Source: Mycolicibacterium mucogenicum DSM 44124
Lineage (GTDB): Bacteria; Actinomycetota; Actinomycetes; Mycobacteriales; Mycobacteriaceae
Length of the DNA: 64,000 bases
Reading direction: 5' to 3'
Assembly (NCBI RefSeq): GCF_005670685.2
Contig: NZ_CP062008.1
Span: forward strand, 2,604,001-2,668,000
Position numbers and translations under genes: made by a program. Under the pieces are notes generated by a model that saw nothing but the letters and a program-made list of their open reading frames with translations, did not search any database and was not told the origin of the DNA. Below, in pieces: positions 7,581-14,760 of the stretch. Within the stretch, counting starts at the first letter, position 1. Each line of letters starts with the position of its first letter.

Positions 7581-7626
7581 GATGTCTCGATACCCGCGAA
7601 TACCGGCTTTGATCGCGCGGTCCGTC

Positions 7627-8175
7627 ATGTGTCCTGAGCGCACCCAACTGCGAGATGCACTGCGCGCCGCGGCGAGTGCCTTCAAGGCCAATGCCCAGAG
7701 CTTCGCCCTTGCCGGCAGCTACGCCCTGTGGGTCCACGGCGCCCCGGAGCCCGACCACGATGTCGACTTCGTCGTGCCTGAGGAGGACACCGAGTCGGCG
7801 GTGAAAATCCTGGGGCAGAACGGCTTCGACATCGAGCGGACACCTGAGGATTGGCTGTTCAAGGCGCACGTCGACGGCGTCCTCGTCGACGTCCTGCACC
7901 GGCTCAACGGTGTGCCGGTGGACTCCGCCCTGCTCGCCGGCGCCGTGGTGCGTGAAGTGCTGGCCATTTCGATGCCGGTGCTGACCCCCGATGCGGTGAT
8001 CACTCAGAAGCTGCTGACCCTCAATGAGCATCACTGTGACTTCGCGCCGCTGCTGCCGGCGGTGCGCGCCGTCCGTGAGCAGCTCGACTGGCCGCGCATT
8101 CGAGAGCTGGTGGCCGGGAACGACTTCGCCATGGCGTTCCTTGAGCTGGCGACACGTCTTCGGCTGGACCAGTGA
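7627..8175 (+). CDS. Nucleotidyltransferase-like protein
   Basis: 182 residues. The N-terminal part has the Pol-beta nucleotidyltransferase pattern LAGSYALWVHG...PDHDVDFVVPEED, where Gly-Ser and the two Asp of DVD are the metal-site residues. The rest resembles the proteins of the AbiEii/DUF6036-type superfamily that often act as antitoxin partners or tRNA/protein NTases. No partner toxin or antitoxin is next to it, so I do not assign that role. ATG 7627 is the start; no clear ribosome site, 46 nt divergent from the EEP gene. Confidence 0.65.
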   Translation: MCPERTQLRDALRAAASAFKANAQSFALAGSYALWVHGAPEPDHDVDFVVPEEDTESAVKILGQNGFDIERTPEDWLFKAHVDGVLVDVLHRLNGVPVDSALLAGAVVREVLAISMPVLTPDAVITQKLLTLNEHHCDFAPLLPAVRAVREQLDWPRIRELVAGNDFAMAFLELATRLRLDQ

Positions 8176-8193
8176 CGGCTTTCCCGCGCGTTA

Positions 8194-8219
8194 GTTTGCC
8201 ATCACGCGCCCATGGGTAC
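8194..8219 (+). promoter_or_regulatory. SigF-type promoter before the small membrane protein genes
   Basis: Plus strand: GTTT (8194-8197), 16 nt, GGGTAC (8214-8219), 39 nt before ATG 8259. Confidence 0.65.
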
Positions 8220-8258
8220 TTCTTTCATGAGACCAGAGAGGTCTGTGTAGGAGGAGCC

Positions 8259-8471
8259 ATGTTGCGAGGAAGCGTGGGCGTCATCGTGGTGGTCTGGCTG
8301 CTGATCGGTGTATTGGCAGCTTGGCAGCGCGACTATTTCCGCGGCGGCGACACCAGCTGCGGCTCGGCAGGGCGTATCGCGCTGACCGTGGTCGCCGGGC
8401 CGTTGAACTACGCCGGGGTCAATCCGAAGGTCGTCGATTGCCGACTGCCACAACCAAGTGCGATGCGGTAA
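8259..8471 (+). CDS. Small membrane protein (70 aa)
   Basis: 70 residues with one N-terminal hydrophobic helix (VGVIVVVWLLIGVLAAW) followed by a short hydrophilic part with two Cys (TSCGS and VDC) that could pair outside the membrane. Family not named. A strong ribosome site (GGAGGAG) just before ATG 8259 sets the start, although the frame is open upstream to 8172. First gene after a consensus SigF promoter; the DUF6131 gene follows 29 nt later and probably shares the transcript. Confidence 0.7.
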   Translation: MLRGSVGVIVVVWLLIGVLAAWQRDYFRGGDTSCGSAGRIALTVVAGPLNYAGVNPKVVDCRLPQPSAMR

Positions 8472-8500
8472 GCCGCGTCTGAGATAAGGAAACGATCATC

Positions 8501-8656
8501 ATGATTGCTTTGGGAGTAGTCCTGCTCATCCTGGGCTTCGTCTTCAACGTGTATCTGCTGTGGGTCCTGGGCATCGTGCTCGTCGTGGTGGGCGCGGTCT
8601 TCTGGCTCCTCGGGGCGGCCGGTCACGCCGTCGCCGGACGCCGTTACTGGTATTGA
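8501..8656 (+). CDS. DUF6131 family small membrane protein (51 aa)
   Basis: 51 residues: two back-to-back hydrophobic segments (IALGVVLLILGFVFNVYLLW and ILGIVLVVVGAVFWLLG-like) and a short C-terminal AVAGRRYWY tail. This is the layout of DUF6131, small actinobacterial membrane proteins of unknown role. ATG 8501 has AAGGA 10 nt upstream. It stops at 8654-8656, just before the bidirectional hairpin at 8671-8703. Confidence 0.75.
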   Translation: MIALGVVLLILGFVFNVYLLWVLGIVLVVVGAVFWLLGAAGHAVAGRRYWY

Positions 8657-8670
8657 CACAACGCGAGGGG

Positions 8671-8703
8671 GCGAAAGCCCGGGCCTCAGGCCCGGGCTTT
8701 CGC
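8671..8703. terminator. Bidirectional terminator hairpin overlapping a gene end
   Basis: A perfect 15-bp stem (8671-8685 with 8689-8703) and a 3-nt loop. The loop TCA is the stop codon (TGA) of the minus-strand DoxX-like gene, so one arm encodes its last residues and the other lies past its stop. It also ends the plus-strand small-membrane-protein transcript. Confidence 0.7.
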
Positions 8704-9435
8704 CTTCTTCGCGGTAGTGACTGCGGTGTCGGCCAGCTCCGAAGCACGCGCGCTGGCCTTCCGGTAGGCCGATTCCGCATACGGGGCAGCCTTTTCCAAG
8801 CCGTCTCCTAGGGTGTCGGCCAATTCAGAAGCACGTGCGCTGGCTTTCCGGTAGGCCGATTCCGCATAGGGGGCAGCCTTTTCCAGTCCGTCCTCCAATT
8901 TCTCGCGCGCGACGCCGGCGAGTTCACGGCCGTGCTCGAGCGCGACTTCCGTCCGCGATGGGACGGTCGATGAGAGGGCCTCGGCTGCCCGTTGCGCGGC
9001 CCGCCGTCCCCGCCAGCCCAGCGACGGCTTTCCGGCGGTATCCGCCGAGGCGAGGATCAGACCGCCGAGCAGGCTGAGGTCGGCCAGGAAGCCGCGGCGC
9101 TTGGCGGCCTTCGCCTCGGGATCGTTCTCGGTCCAGAACATGTGGTGCCCCAGGTTTGCCGGAATCACCGTCGCGGCGAGTACCGCCGAGGCCACGCGTG
9201 GGATGCGTCCGGTGGCCAGCAGCAGCCCACCGGCGACCTGGGCGGCCGCGGTCGCCTGCGCCACGGCGACGGCGTTGGACGGCACGTTACGTGCCACGGG
9301 ATCCGGCATGTCCTTCAGCCCGTCGAGCGCCGGCTGTACGGCCTCGGCGCCGGAATCGGTGTTCAACAGGGTTTCGACGCCCTGTCCGATGAACGCGGTG
9401 GCAAGAAGCGGGCGGGCGATCCTACGAATGATCAT
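8686..9435 (-). CDS. DoxX family membrane protein with a repeated C-terminal tail
   Basis: About 249 residues. The N-terminal 150 residues are a DoxX-type four-helix membrane domain (ARPLLATAFIGQGVETLL, VAQATAAAQVAGGLLLATGR, VASAVLAATVIPANLGHHMF, FLADLSLLGGLILAS). The C-terminal part is Ala/Lys/Glu-rich and contains two nearly identical 29-residue units (DGLEKAAPYAESAYRKASAR then ASELADT), probably an amphipathic helix. DoxX relatives take part in redox and stress membrane complexes. Start ATG 9435; no strong ribosome site. A weaker SigF-like promoter lies upstream, and a hairpin terminator covers the end. Confidence 0.8.
   Translation of the reverse strand: MIIRRIARPLLATAFIGQGVETLLNTDSGAEAVQPALDGLKDMPDPVARNVPSNAVAVAQATAAAQVAGGLLLATGRIPRVASAVLAATVIPANLGHHMFWTENDPEAKAAKRRGFLADLSLLGGLILASADTAGKPSLGWRGRRAAQRAAEALSSTVPSRTEVALEHGRELAGVAREKLEDGLEKAAPYAESAYRKASARASELADTLGDGLEKAAPYAESAYRKASARASELADTAVTTAKKAKARA
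8726..8899 (-). repeat. Two tandem 87-bp units in the DoxX-like gene
   Basis: Units 8726-8812 and 8813-8899 align without gaps and differ at a small number of positions, mostly silent. Each encodes 29 residues of the C-terminal helix. The period (29 = about 8 helical turns) suggests duplication of a helical module. Confidence 0.85.
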
Positions 9436-9445
9436 GGAGCTGGGA

Positions 9446-9470
9446 TTTCCCGTGCGGCTTGCGCCCAAAC
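9446..9470 (-). promoter_or_regulatory. Possible SigF-like promoter of the DoxX-like gene
   Basis: Minus strand: GTTT (9467-9470), 15 nt, GGGAAA (9446-9451). Two mismatches in the -10, so weaker than the others. Confidence 0.35.
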
Positions 9471-9508
9471 ATCATCCTGGCGCGGGATAGGCGATCGGCG
9501 TGCCCATC

Positions 9509-9715
9509 TCAGGCGTCGCGTCCGAAATCGTCTTCATCGGCGTCTATTTCGACGTCCGTGGTCTGCTCCACCCAATCGTGCGGGGCGGCCTCCGTCGGTG
9601 GGTTGTCGCTGCCGGTGACCGCTGCTTCATCGTCGAGGACCTGTTCGTGGACGTCACGCGACTGCTCGACGGCGTCCGCGTCGGGAACTGCGTCCGGGAA
9701 CTGTTGTGGTGTCAT
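9509..9715 (-). CDS. Small acidic hypothetical protein (68 aa)
   Basis: 68 residues, strongly acidic (many Asp/Glu, ending VEIDADEDDFGRDA), no membrane segment, probably disordered. No family recognised. Start ATG 9715: an exact SigF consensus promoter ends 10 nt upstream, and no Shine-Dalgarno is seen, so the mRNA is probably leaderless. The frame continues upstream to 9763, but that part would lie over the promoter and is rejected. Head-to-head with the DoxX promoter region downstream. Confidence 0.65.
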   Translation of the reverse strand: MTPQQFPDAVPDADAVEQSRDVHEQVLDDEAAVTGSDNPPTEAAPHDWVEQTTDVEIDADEDDFGRDA

Positions 9716-9725
9716 GACAGAGCAG

Positions 9726-9750
9726 ATACCCGCCCCGCCCGCCGGAAAAC
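9726..9750 (-). promoter_or_regulatory. SigF-type promoter of the small acidic protein
   Basis: Minus strand: GTTT (9747-9750), 15 nt, GGGTAT (9726-9731): an exact consensus match, 10 nt from the ATG. Confidence 0.7.
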
Positions 9751-9814
9751 ACTTCGTGTTCAAGGGGCCGGGCGAGATCGACTGCGCGGCAAGGGGAGAT
9801 ATCCCGGCTCCGAG

Positions 9815-10114
9815 TCAGCTCGTCGGCGGCGTCCGCGGCTCACCAGGATGCGAGTGGAGATAGTCGAGCTCACGGCGCCGGATGCGGCGGTGCCGCGTGA
9901 AGAGCCACGCGCCACCCACCACAGCCAGCACGGCCGCGATTGCCAGCGTCACTCCACCTGTGTCCGGTTGAGCCTCGGCGAAGAAGTACAGGCTCACGAC
10001 CAGGGTGGCAACTGCGAGGGCAAGAGCCACCAGACCCGGAGCATTCGTGCCGTCCTTGAAGGATTCGCCGGCATGCGGCCGGGTGGTGCGAGCATGGTCG
10101 ACGGGGTCTTTCAT
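9815..10114 (-). CDS. UsfY-like membrane protein
   Basis: 99 residues. The N-terminus DPVDHARTTRPHAGESF resembles UsfY, the protein encoded next to usfX-sigF in M. tuberculosis (from memory of that family). Two membrane helices follow (APGLVALALAVATLVVSLYF and VTLAIAAVLAVVGGAWLF), then a basic RHRRIRRRELDYLHSHP tail. Function unknown. Start ATG 10114 has AGGAGG 7 nt upstream. No convincing SigF box is upstream, which is odd for this family and this region. Divergent from the haem-oxygenase-like gene. Confidence 0.7.
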   Translation of the reverse strand: MKDPVDHARTTRPHAGESFKDGTNAPGLVALALAVATLVVSLYFFAEAQPDTGGVTLAIAAVLAVVGGAWLFTRHRRIRRRELDYLHSHPGEPRTPPTS

Positions 10115-10219
10115 GGGATGCCTCCTGGGGATAAGTCCTCGACGTTCTAATGCCCGGCGCAGCGCGGTTCTACACCCGCCGTGCCGACGCCTACACCCCG
10201 TGAGCCGCAGTGCCAGCGG

Positions 10220-10245
10220 GTTTAGCTGCCCGTGCCTGCGGGTAT
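10220..10245 (+). promoter_or_regulatory. SigF-type promoter of the haem-oxygenase-like gene
   Basis: Plus strand: GTTT (10220-10223), 16 nt, GGGTAT (10240-10245): exact -35 and -10, 12 nt before ATG 10258, with GGGGAGG between. Confidence 0.7.
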
Positions 10246-10257
10246 CGGGGAGGTCTC

Positions 10258-11280
10258 ATGTGCACAGAAGAACTTGTTCAGCCTTTGCTGCCGGATCCGC
10301 GCGGTCCATTGTCGAGTGTGGTGACCGGACTGCTGGGGGAGCGACTGCCCACGCAGTATTTGGCGCGGATACAGCTACCACTACTCGCGAACACCGATCC
10401 CTTCGGACTCGACCTGCAGTTGGCGCTCTACGTCTGCTACGAGCTGCATTACCGGGGCTTCACCGGCACCGACGAGAAGTGGGAATGGAACCCCGCGCTC
10501 CTCGATGTTCGCCATCGTCTCGAGGAGCGATTCCTCGCCGCCGTCCGGGAGCTCGTCGGTGACATCAGCCCCGACAGTACGGCGCACGCCGAGCTGAATC
10601 GCTGTGACACCGAACCTGTCGATGACTCGAGTCTGTCTGTGTACCTGCAAGATCAGGCGACGTGGCCGCAGATGCAGGAGTACTTCGTCCACCGGTCGCT
10701 GTACCACCTGAAGGAAGCCGACCCGCAGTCGTGGATCATTCCGCGGTTGACCGGACGCGCGAAAGCCGCGCTGGTGGCAGTGGAATACGACGAATACGGC
10801 GGTCGGGGCGGCTACGCGACCATGCACCAGCGCCTGTTCGCCGATCTGCTCGACGCCGCGGATCTGCGCAGCGACTACCTGCACTACCTCGGCAACGCGA
10901 CGGGCAGCACGCTGGCCGCGGTGAACCTCATGTCGATGTTCGGTCTGCATCGTCACCTGCGCGGCGCGGCCGTCGGCCATTTCGCCGCGACCGAACTGAC
11001 CTCGTCGCCGGCATCGCAGCGAATAGTCAAGGGCCTCAGGCGACTTGGCGCCCCGCGGCCGTGCGTCGACTTCTATCGCGAGCATGTCGAGGCCGACGCG
11101 GTTCACGAACAGGTGGTCCGCAAGGACGTCGTGGCAGACCTGCTGTCGCGTGAGCCGGGCCTGGAACTGGACATCGTGTTCGGCATCCGGGCCTTCGACG
11201 CGATCGAGGGACGGCTCGCCGATCACATGCTGTCCAGCTGGGCGGCGGGGTGCCCGTCGCTGCACCACTGGCCCGTTTGA
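10258..11280 (+). CDS. Iron-containing redox enzyme, haem-oxygenase-like fold
   Basis: 340 residues. The C-terminal two thirds match the iron-containing redox/haem-oxygenase-like diiron family (HDO-type helical bundle): Glu/His-rich helices such as YVCYELHYRGF, QMQEYFVHRSLYHLKEADP, VEYDEYGGR and DFYREHVEADAVHEQVV carry spaced acidic and His metal ligands. Known members oxidise amino or fatty acyl groups; the substrate is not predictable here. Start ATG 10258 has GGGGAGG just upstream and a consensus SigF promoter. The stop codon overlaps the -35 of the hemerythrin promoter. Confidence 0.75.
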   Translation: MCTEELVQPLLPDPRGPLSSVVTGLLGERLPTQYLARIQLPLLANTDPFGLDLQLALYVCYELHYRGFTGTDEKWEWNPALLDVRHRLEERFLAAVRELVGDISPDSTAHAELNRCDTEPVDDSSLSVYLQDQATWPQMQEYFVHRSLYHLKEADPQSWIIPRLTGRAKAALVAVEYDEYGGRGGYATMHQRLFADLLDAADLRSDYLHYLGNATGSTLAAVNLMSMFGLHRHLRGAAVGHFAATELTSSPASQRIVKGLRRLGAPRPCVDFYREHVEADAVHEQVVRKDVVADLLSREPGLELDIVFGIRAFDAIEGRLADHMLSSWAAGCPSLHHWPV

Positions 11281-11299
11281 CCTCCGGCGCACCGGGTAA
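11275..11299 (+). promoter_or_regulatory. SigF-type promoter of the hemerythrin gene
   Basis: Plus strand: GTTT (11275-11278), 15 nt, GGGTAA (11294-11299). The -35 overlaps the end of the upstream coding region, so the hemerythrin has its own start of transcription. Confidence 0.6.
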
Positions 11300-11355
11300 C
11301 CGGTGGGGGACGCGCTCACAGCCCGGGCGCGTAAGACGTTCCCACAGGAGGAAAT

Positions 11356-11916
11356 ATGGCTTCTCACGCCCTCAAATCCCCGTCTGATGTGATCGATCTC
11401 CTCACTGATCAGCACGAGCAGATCAAGTCACTGTTCACCGAGACCCTGGTGCTGACCGGCGACGAGAGAGCGAGGTCGTTCCGGGATCTGCGCCGGCTCC
11501 TCGCGGTGCACGAGACCGCAGAGGAGGAGATCGTCCATCCGCGCGCGAAGCAGAAGCTGCCCGGTGGCGAGAAGGTTGTCGACGCCAGGCTCGAAGAGGA
11601 GCACGAGGCGAAAAAGCTTCTCGCCGAATTGGAATCGCTCGATGTCGATAGCAAGGAGTTCACCACCAAGCTGACGAAACTCCGCGACGCGGTGATCGCG
11701 CACGCCGAGCACGAGGAGGCCGAGGAGTTCGCCAAGCTCGGAACCGAGCTGTCGCAGACGGAACTTCAGCGCATGGGTGAAATCGCCAAACTCGCCGAAG
11801 CGGTCGCACCGACCAGGCCACACCCCGGTGTGGAGTCCCCGGTCGCGAACCTCATCGTCGGGCCGTTCGCAGCCATGCTGGACCGGGTACGGGACGTGAT
11901 CTCGAGCGCCCGCTGA
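11356..11916 (+). CDS. Hemerythrin HHE-domain protein
   Basis: 186 residues. Diiron ligands are laid out as in HHE hemerythrins: DQHEQIKSLF (first His), VHETAEEEIVHP, EEEHEAKKLLAEL, and IAHAEHEEAEEF. The C-terminal 40 residues are a separate helix (NLIVGPFAAMLDRVRDVISS). Mycobacterial members respond to peroxide, oxygen or NO and affect sigma-factor-linked stress survival. Start ATG 11356 has AGGAGGAA upstream. It has a SigF-type promoter and follows the haem-oxygenase-like enzyme, which fits iron/oxygen handling. Confidence 0.9.
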   Translation: MASHALKSPSDVIDLLTDQHEQIKSLFTETLVLTGDERARSFRDLRRLLAVHETAEEEIVHPRAKQKLPGGEKVVDARLEEEHEAKKLLAELESLDVDSKEFTTKLTKLRDAVIAHAEHEEAEEFAKLGTELSQTELQRMGEIAKLAEAVAPTRPHPGVESPVANLIVGPFAAMLDRVRDVISSAR

Positions 11917-11994
11917 CCGACGATCGCTGGGTGCATTCGAATCCGATGCGTCCCATGCCAAGTCGAACGGCCATGTTGGTGGAGTTCCTGGTGA

Positions 11995-12020
11995 GTTTGT
12001 CTCCGAACCTTCCGGGGTAA
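11995..12020 (+). promoter_or_regulatory. SigF-type promoter of the iron-permease-like gene
   Basis: Plus strand: GTTT (11995-11998), 16 nt, GGGTAA (12015-12020), 27 nt before ATG 12048. Confidence 0.6.
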
Positions 12021-12047
12021 ACAACGGTGCTCAGGAAAGGACGCGCC

Positions 12048-12461
12048 ATGACCGCCTCCGATAATGCCGTCGCTGACGTGATGCCGTCCGGTGTCACCGG
12101 CAAGGTGTCCCCGTTCGACCGATTCGCCACCAGCACGGCTGAAATCGTTTCCCGGGCCTGGTTCTTCCTGGCCTGCGTGCTGCTGGTGATCGTCTGGGCG
12201 CCGACGTTCGCCCTCATGACCGTCGACACCTGGCAGCTGGTCATCAACACGATCACGACGATCATCACGTTCCTGTTGGTCGCCCTGCTGCAGAACACCC
12301 AGCGGCGTTCCGATGACGCGATTCAGCACAAGCTCAACGCCGTCGCCGACGCCCTGGCAGATTTGATGCACCACCTGGGCGACGAGAACGACAGCATTCG
12401 CGACGACGAGAAAGAACTGCGGGAGGCCGTCGGTCTCGAAGAACGCGAAAGCACCGGCTGA
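12048..12461 (+). CDS. Low-affinity iron permease family protein
   Basis: 137 residues with two membrane helices (AWFFLACVLLVIVWAPTFAL and LVINTITTIITFLLVALLQN) followed by a polar helix (AIQHKLNAVADALADLMHHL) and an acidic tail. This is the small low-affinity iron permease/COG5478 family; direct iron transport by it is not proven. Start ATG 12048 with AGGAAAGG about 7 nt upstream. SigF-type promoter upstream. The stop lies 9 nt from the end of the convergent ctaD gene. Confidence 0.8.
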   Translation: MTASDNAVADVMPSGVTGKVSPFDRFATSTAEIVSRAWFFLACVLLVIVWAPTFALMTVDTWQLVINTITTIITFLLVALLQNTQRRSDDAIQHKLNAVADALADLMHHLGDENDSIRDDEKELREAVGLEERESTG

Positions 12462-12470
12462 CGGTGACCG

Positions 12471-14150
12471 TCACCGGCCGACGTGCGACTCGTTACGCAT
12501 CCGTTCTGTCATGTGGGGGTAGTGCAGCTCGAAAGCCGGCCGCTCCGAACGGATTCGGGGCAGCTCGGTGAAGTTGTGCCGCGGCGGCGGGCAGGTCGTG
12601 GCCCACTCGAGCGAGTTGCCGTGGCCCCAGGGGTCGTCGACGACGACGGGCTCGCCGTAGCGCCAGCTCTTGAACACGTTCCAGACGAACGGCAGCACCG
12701 ACAGCGCAAGGATGAAGGACCCGATGGTGGAGACCAGGTTGAGGGCGTCGAAGCCGTCGCCGGGCAGGTAGTCCGCATAGCGGCGGGGCATGCCCGCATC
12801 GCCCAGCCAGTGCTGCACGAGGAACGTGGTGTGGAAGCCGATGAAGGTCAACCAGAAGTGCAGCTTGCCGAGGCGCTCGTCGAGCAGCCGTCCGCACATC
12901 TTCGGGAACCAGAAGTAGATGCCGGCATAGGTGGCGAACACGATGGTGCCGAACAGCACGTAATGGAAGTGCGCCACAACGAAATACGAGTCCGTGACGT
13001 GGAAGTCGAGCGGCGGGCTGGCCAGCAGCACGCCGGAGAGTCCGCCCAACAGGAAGGTGACGAGGAAACCGACCGAGAACAGCATCGGCGTCTCGAAGGT
13101 CAACTGCCCCTTCCACATGGTGCCGATCCAATTCCAGAATTTGATGCCGGTGGGGACCGCGATCAGGAACGTCATGAACGAGAAGAACGGCAGCAGCACG
13201 GCACCCGTGGCGAACATGTGGTGCGCCCACACCGCGACCGACAGCACGGTGATGGCCCACGTAGCGTAAATCAGTGTGGTGTAACCGAATATCGGTTTGC
13301 GCGAGAACACCGGAATGATCTCGGTGACGATGCCGAAGAACGGCAGCGCGACGATGTACACCTCAGGGTGCCCGAAGAACCAGAACAGGTGTTGCCACAG
13401 GATCGTGCCGCCATTGGCCGCGTCGTAGATGTGCGCCCCCAGGTGACGCTGCGCGAGCAGACCGAACAGCGCCGCGGTCAGGATCGGGAAGGCGAGGAGG
13501 ATCAGCACGCCGGTGGCCACGATGTTCCAGGTGAAGATGGGCATGCGGAACATGGTCATGCCGGGGCAGCGCATGCAGACCACGGTGGTGATCATGTTGA
13601 CCGCACCGAGGATTGTGCCGAGTCCGGACACGATCAGGCCCACGGCCCACAGGTCCCCACCGGACCCCGGCGAATGGGCAGCGTCGGACAACGGGGTGTA
13701 CCCCGTCCACCCGAAATCCGCTGCGCCGCCGGGCACGACGAATCCGGCCAGCACCATCAGCCCACCGAACAGGAACAGCCAGAACGACAGCGCGTTGAGG
13801 CGGGGGAAGGCGACGTCCGGTGCGCCGATCTGCAGGGGCAGCACGAGATTCGCGAAACCGAACACGACGGGGGTCGCGTACAGCAGCAGCATCAAGGTGC
13901 CGTGCACGGTGAACAGCTGGTTGTACTGCTCGTTGGACAAGAACTGCAGACCGGGCATGGCGAGCTCGGTGCGCATCAGCAATGCCATGATCCCGGCGCT
14001 GAAGAAGAACGCGAACGACGCCGCCAGGTACATCTGGCCGATCAGCTTGTGATCGGTCGTGCTGACGAGTCCGTACAGGACAGCGCCCAAACTCTTGCGG
14101 CGCGCCGGGAACGGCCGCTGCGGCGTCAACGGCACTTCGACAGCAGTCAC
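12471..14150 (-). CDS. ctaD: Cytochrome c oxidase subunit I (aa3-type)
   Basis: 559 residues, twelve membrane helices. It carries the haem-copper core: [15 protein letters not shown] (haem a ligand), [17 protein letters not shown] (CuB His and cross-linked Tyr), WAHHMFATG (CuB His pair), and [11 protein letters not shown] (haem a3/a ligands). It reduces O2 and pumps protons as part of the aa3 oxidase supercomplex. Start: GTG 14148-14150, 9 nt after a SigF -10, so leaderless. It stands alone, without ctaC/ctaE or qcr genes. It is thus likely a second, stress-induced copy in addition to a housekeeping ctaD elsewhere (inference; the other copy is not in this window). Confidence 0.9.
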   Translation of the reverse strand: MTAVEVPLTPQRPFPARRKSLGAVLYGLVSTTDHKLIGQMYLAASFAFFFSAGIMALLMRTELAMPGLQFLSNEQYNQLFTVHGTLMLLLYATPVVFGFANLVLPLQIGAPDVAFPRLNALSFWLFLFGGLMVLAGFVVPGGAADFGWTGYTPLSDAAHSPGSGGDLWAVGLIVSGLGTILGAVNMITTVVCMRCPGMTMFRMPIFTWNIVATGVLILLAFPILTAALFGLLAQRHLGAHIYDAANGGTILWQHLFWFFGHPEVYIVALPFFGIVTEIIPVFSRKPIFGYTTLIYATWAITVLSVAVWAHHMFATGAVLLPFFSFMTFLIAVPTGIKFWNWIGTMWKGQLTFETPMLFSVGFLVTFLLGGLSGVLLASPPLDFHVTDSYFVVAHFHYVLFGTIVFATYAGIYFWFPKMCGRLLDERLGKLHFWLTFIGFHTTFLVQHWLGDAGMPRRYADYLPGDGFDALNLVSTIGSFILALSVLPFVWNVFKSWRYGEPVVVDDPWGHGNSLEWATTCPPPRHNFTELPRIRSERPAFELHYPHMTERMRNESHVGR

Positions 14151-14159
14151 CCCGGGGCG

Positions 14160-14185
14160 GTACCCGGGTCGCCCTGGTACTAAAC
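14160..14185 (-). promoter_or_regulatory. SigF-type promoter of ctaD
   Basis: Minus strand: GTTT (14182-14185), 16 nt, GGGTAC (14160-14165). 9 nt before the GTG start. Its -35 is 3 nt from the -35 of the divergent dps promoter. Confidence 0.65.
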
Positions 14186-14188
14186 GGT

Positions 14189-14214
14189 GTTTGCCCCCGA
14201 TGCCGTAGGGGTAG
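14189..14214 (+). promoter_or_regulatory. SigF-type promoter of dps
   Basis: Plus strand: GTTT (14189-14192), 16 nt, GGGTAG (14209-14214). One mismatch in the -10; 9 nt before ATG 14224. Confidence 0.6.
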
Positions 14215-14223
14215 AGGCAACCA

Positions 14224-14760
14224 ATGAGCGAATTCACCATTCCAGGGCTTTCCGAAGAGCAGAGCAGCCGGATCCGAGAACTGCTGCAAATCCAACTGAG
14301 CACGTACAACGACCTGCATCTCACGCTCAAGCACGTGCATTGGAATGTTGTGGGCCCCAATTTCATTGGCGTGCACGAGATGATCGATCCGCAGGTCGAG
14401 CTGGTGCGGGGTTACGCCGATCAGACAGCCGAACGCGTCGCGGCGCTCGGCGCGTCGCCCGACGGTACGCCGGGGGCGATTCTCAAACATCGCACCTGGG
14501 ACGACTACTCGATCGGCCGTGACACCGCGCAAGCGCACCTCGCGGCGCTCGACCTGGTCTACGACGGCGTCATCAAGGACGCGCGTAAGTCGATCGAAGA
14601 ACTGGACGAGCTCGATCTGGTCACGCAGGACATGCTGATCGGTCAGGTCGCCGAACTGGAGAAGTTCCAGTGGTTCGTCCGTGCCCACCTGGAATCCGCC
14701 GGCGGCGAGCTGGCCACCGGCGGTGCGCACACCGAGCGCCAGGCGGCGGCTCAGGCGTAA
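14224..14760 (+). CDS. dps: DNA-binding ferritin-like protein Dps
   Basis: 178 residues, very close to the mycobacterial Dps family. Ferroxidase residues lie in [20 protein letters not shown] (His, Asp) and the following PQVE Glu. The C-terminal tail is short ([17 protein letters not shown]). It forms dodecamers that bind DNA and mineralise iron using H2O2, protecting DNA in stationary phase. ATG 14224 is 9 nt after a SigF-type -10. Divergent from ctaD with shared, abutting promoters. The stop overlaps the end of the convergent F420 oxidoreductase gene by 10 bp. Confidence 0.93.
   Translation: MSEFTIPGLSEEQSSRIRELLQIQLSTYNDLHLTLKHVHWNVVGPNFIGVHEMIDPQVELVRGYADQTAERVAALGASPDGTPGAILKHRTWDDYSIGRDTAQAHLAALDLVYDGVIKDARKSIEELDELDLVTQDMLIGQVAELEKFQWFVRAHLESAGGELATGGAHTERQAAAQA

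Noticed and set aside
7590-7595. GGGTAT on the minus strand 9 nt before the EEP gene start
   Set aside because: No GTTT-like -35 at 15-17 nt upstream, so I do not count it as a SigF promoter.
10115-10200. Possible SigF promoter of the UsfY-like gene
   Set aside because: The best candidate (GTGT-N15-GGGTGT) has mismatches in both elements; I leave the gene without an assigned promoter.
12483-14183. A 566-codon plus-strand open frame antisense to ctaD
   Set aside because: It has the low-complexity Arg/Gly/Gln/His composition of antisense frames in high-GC DNA, and the opposite strand encodes cytochrome oxidase with all ligands.
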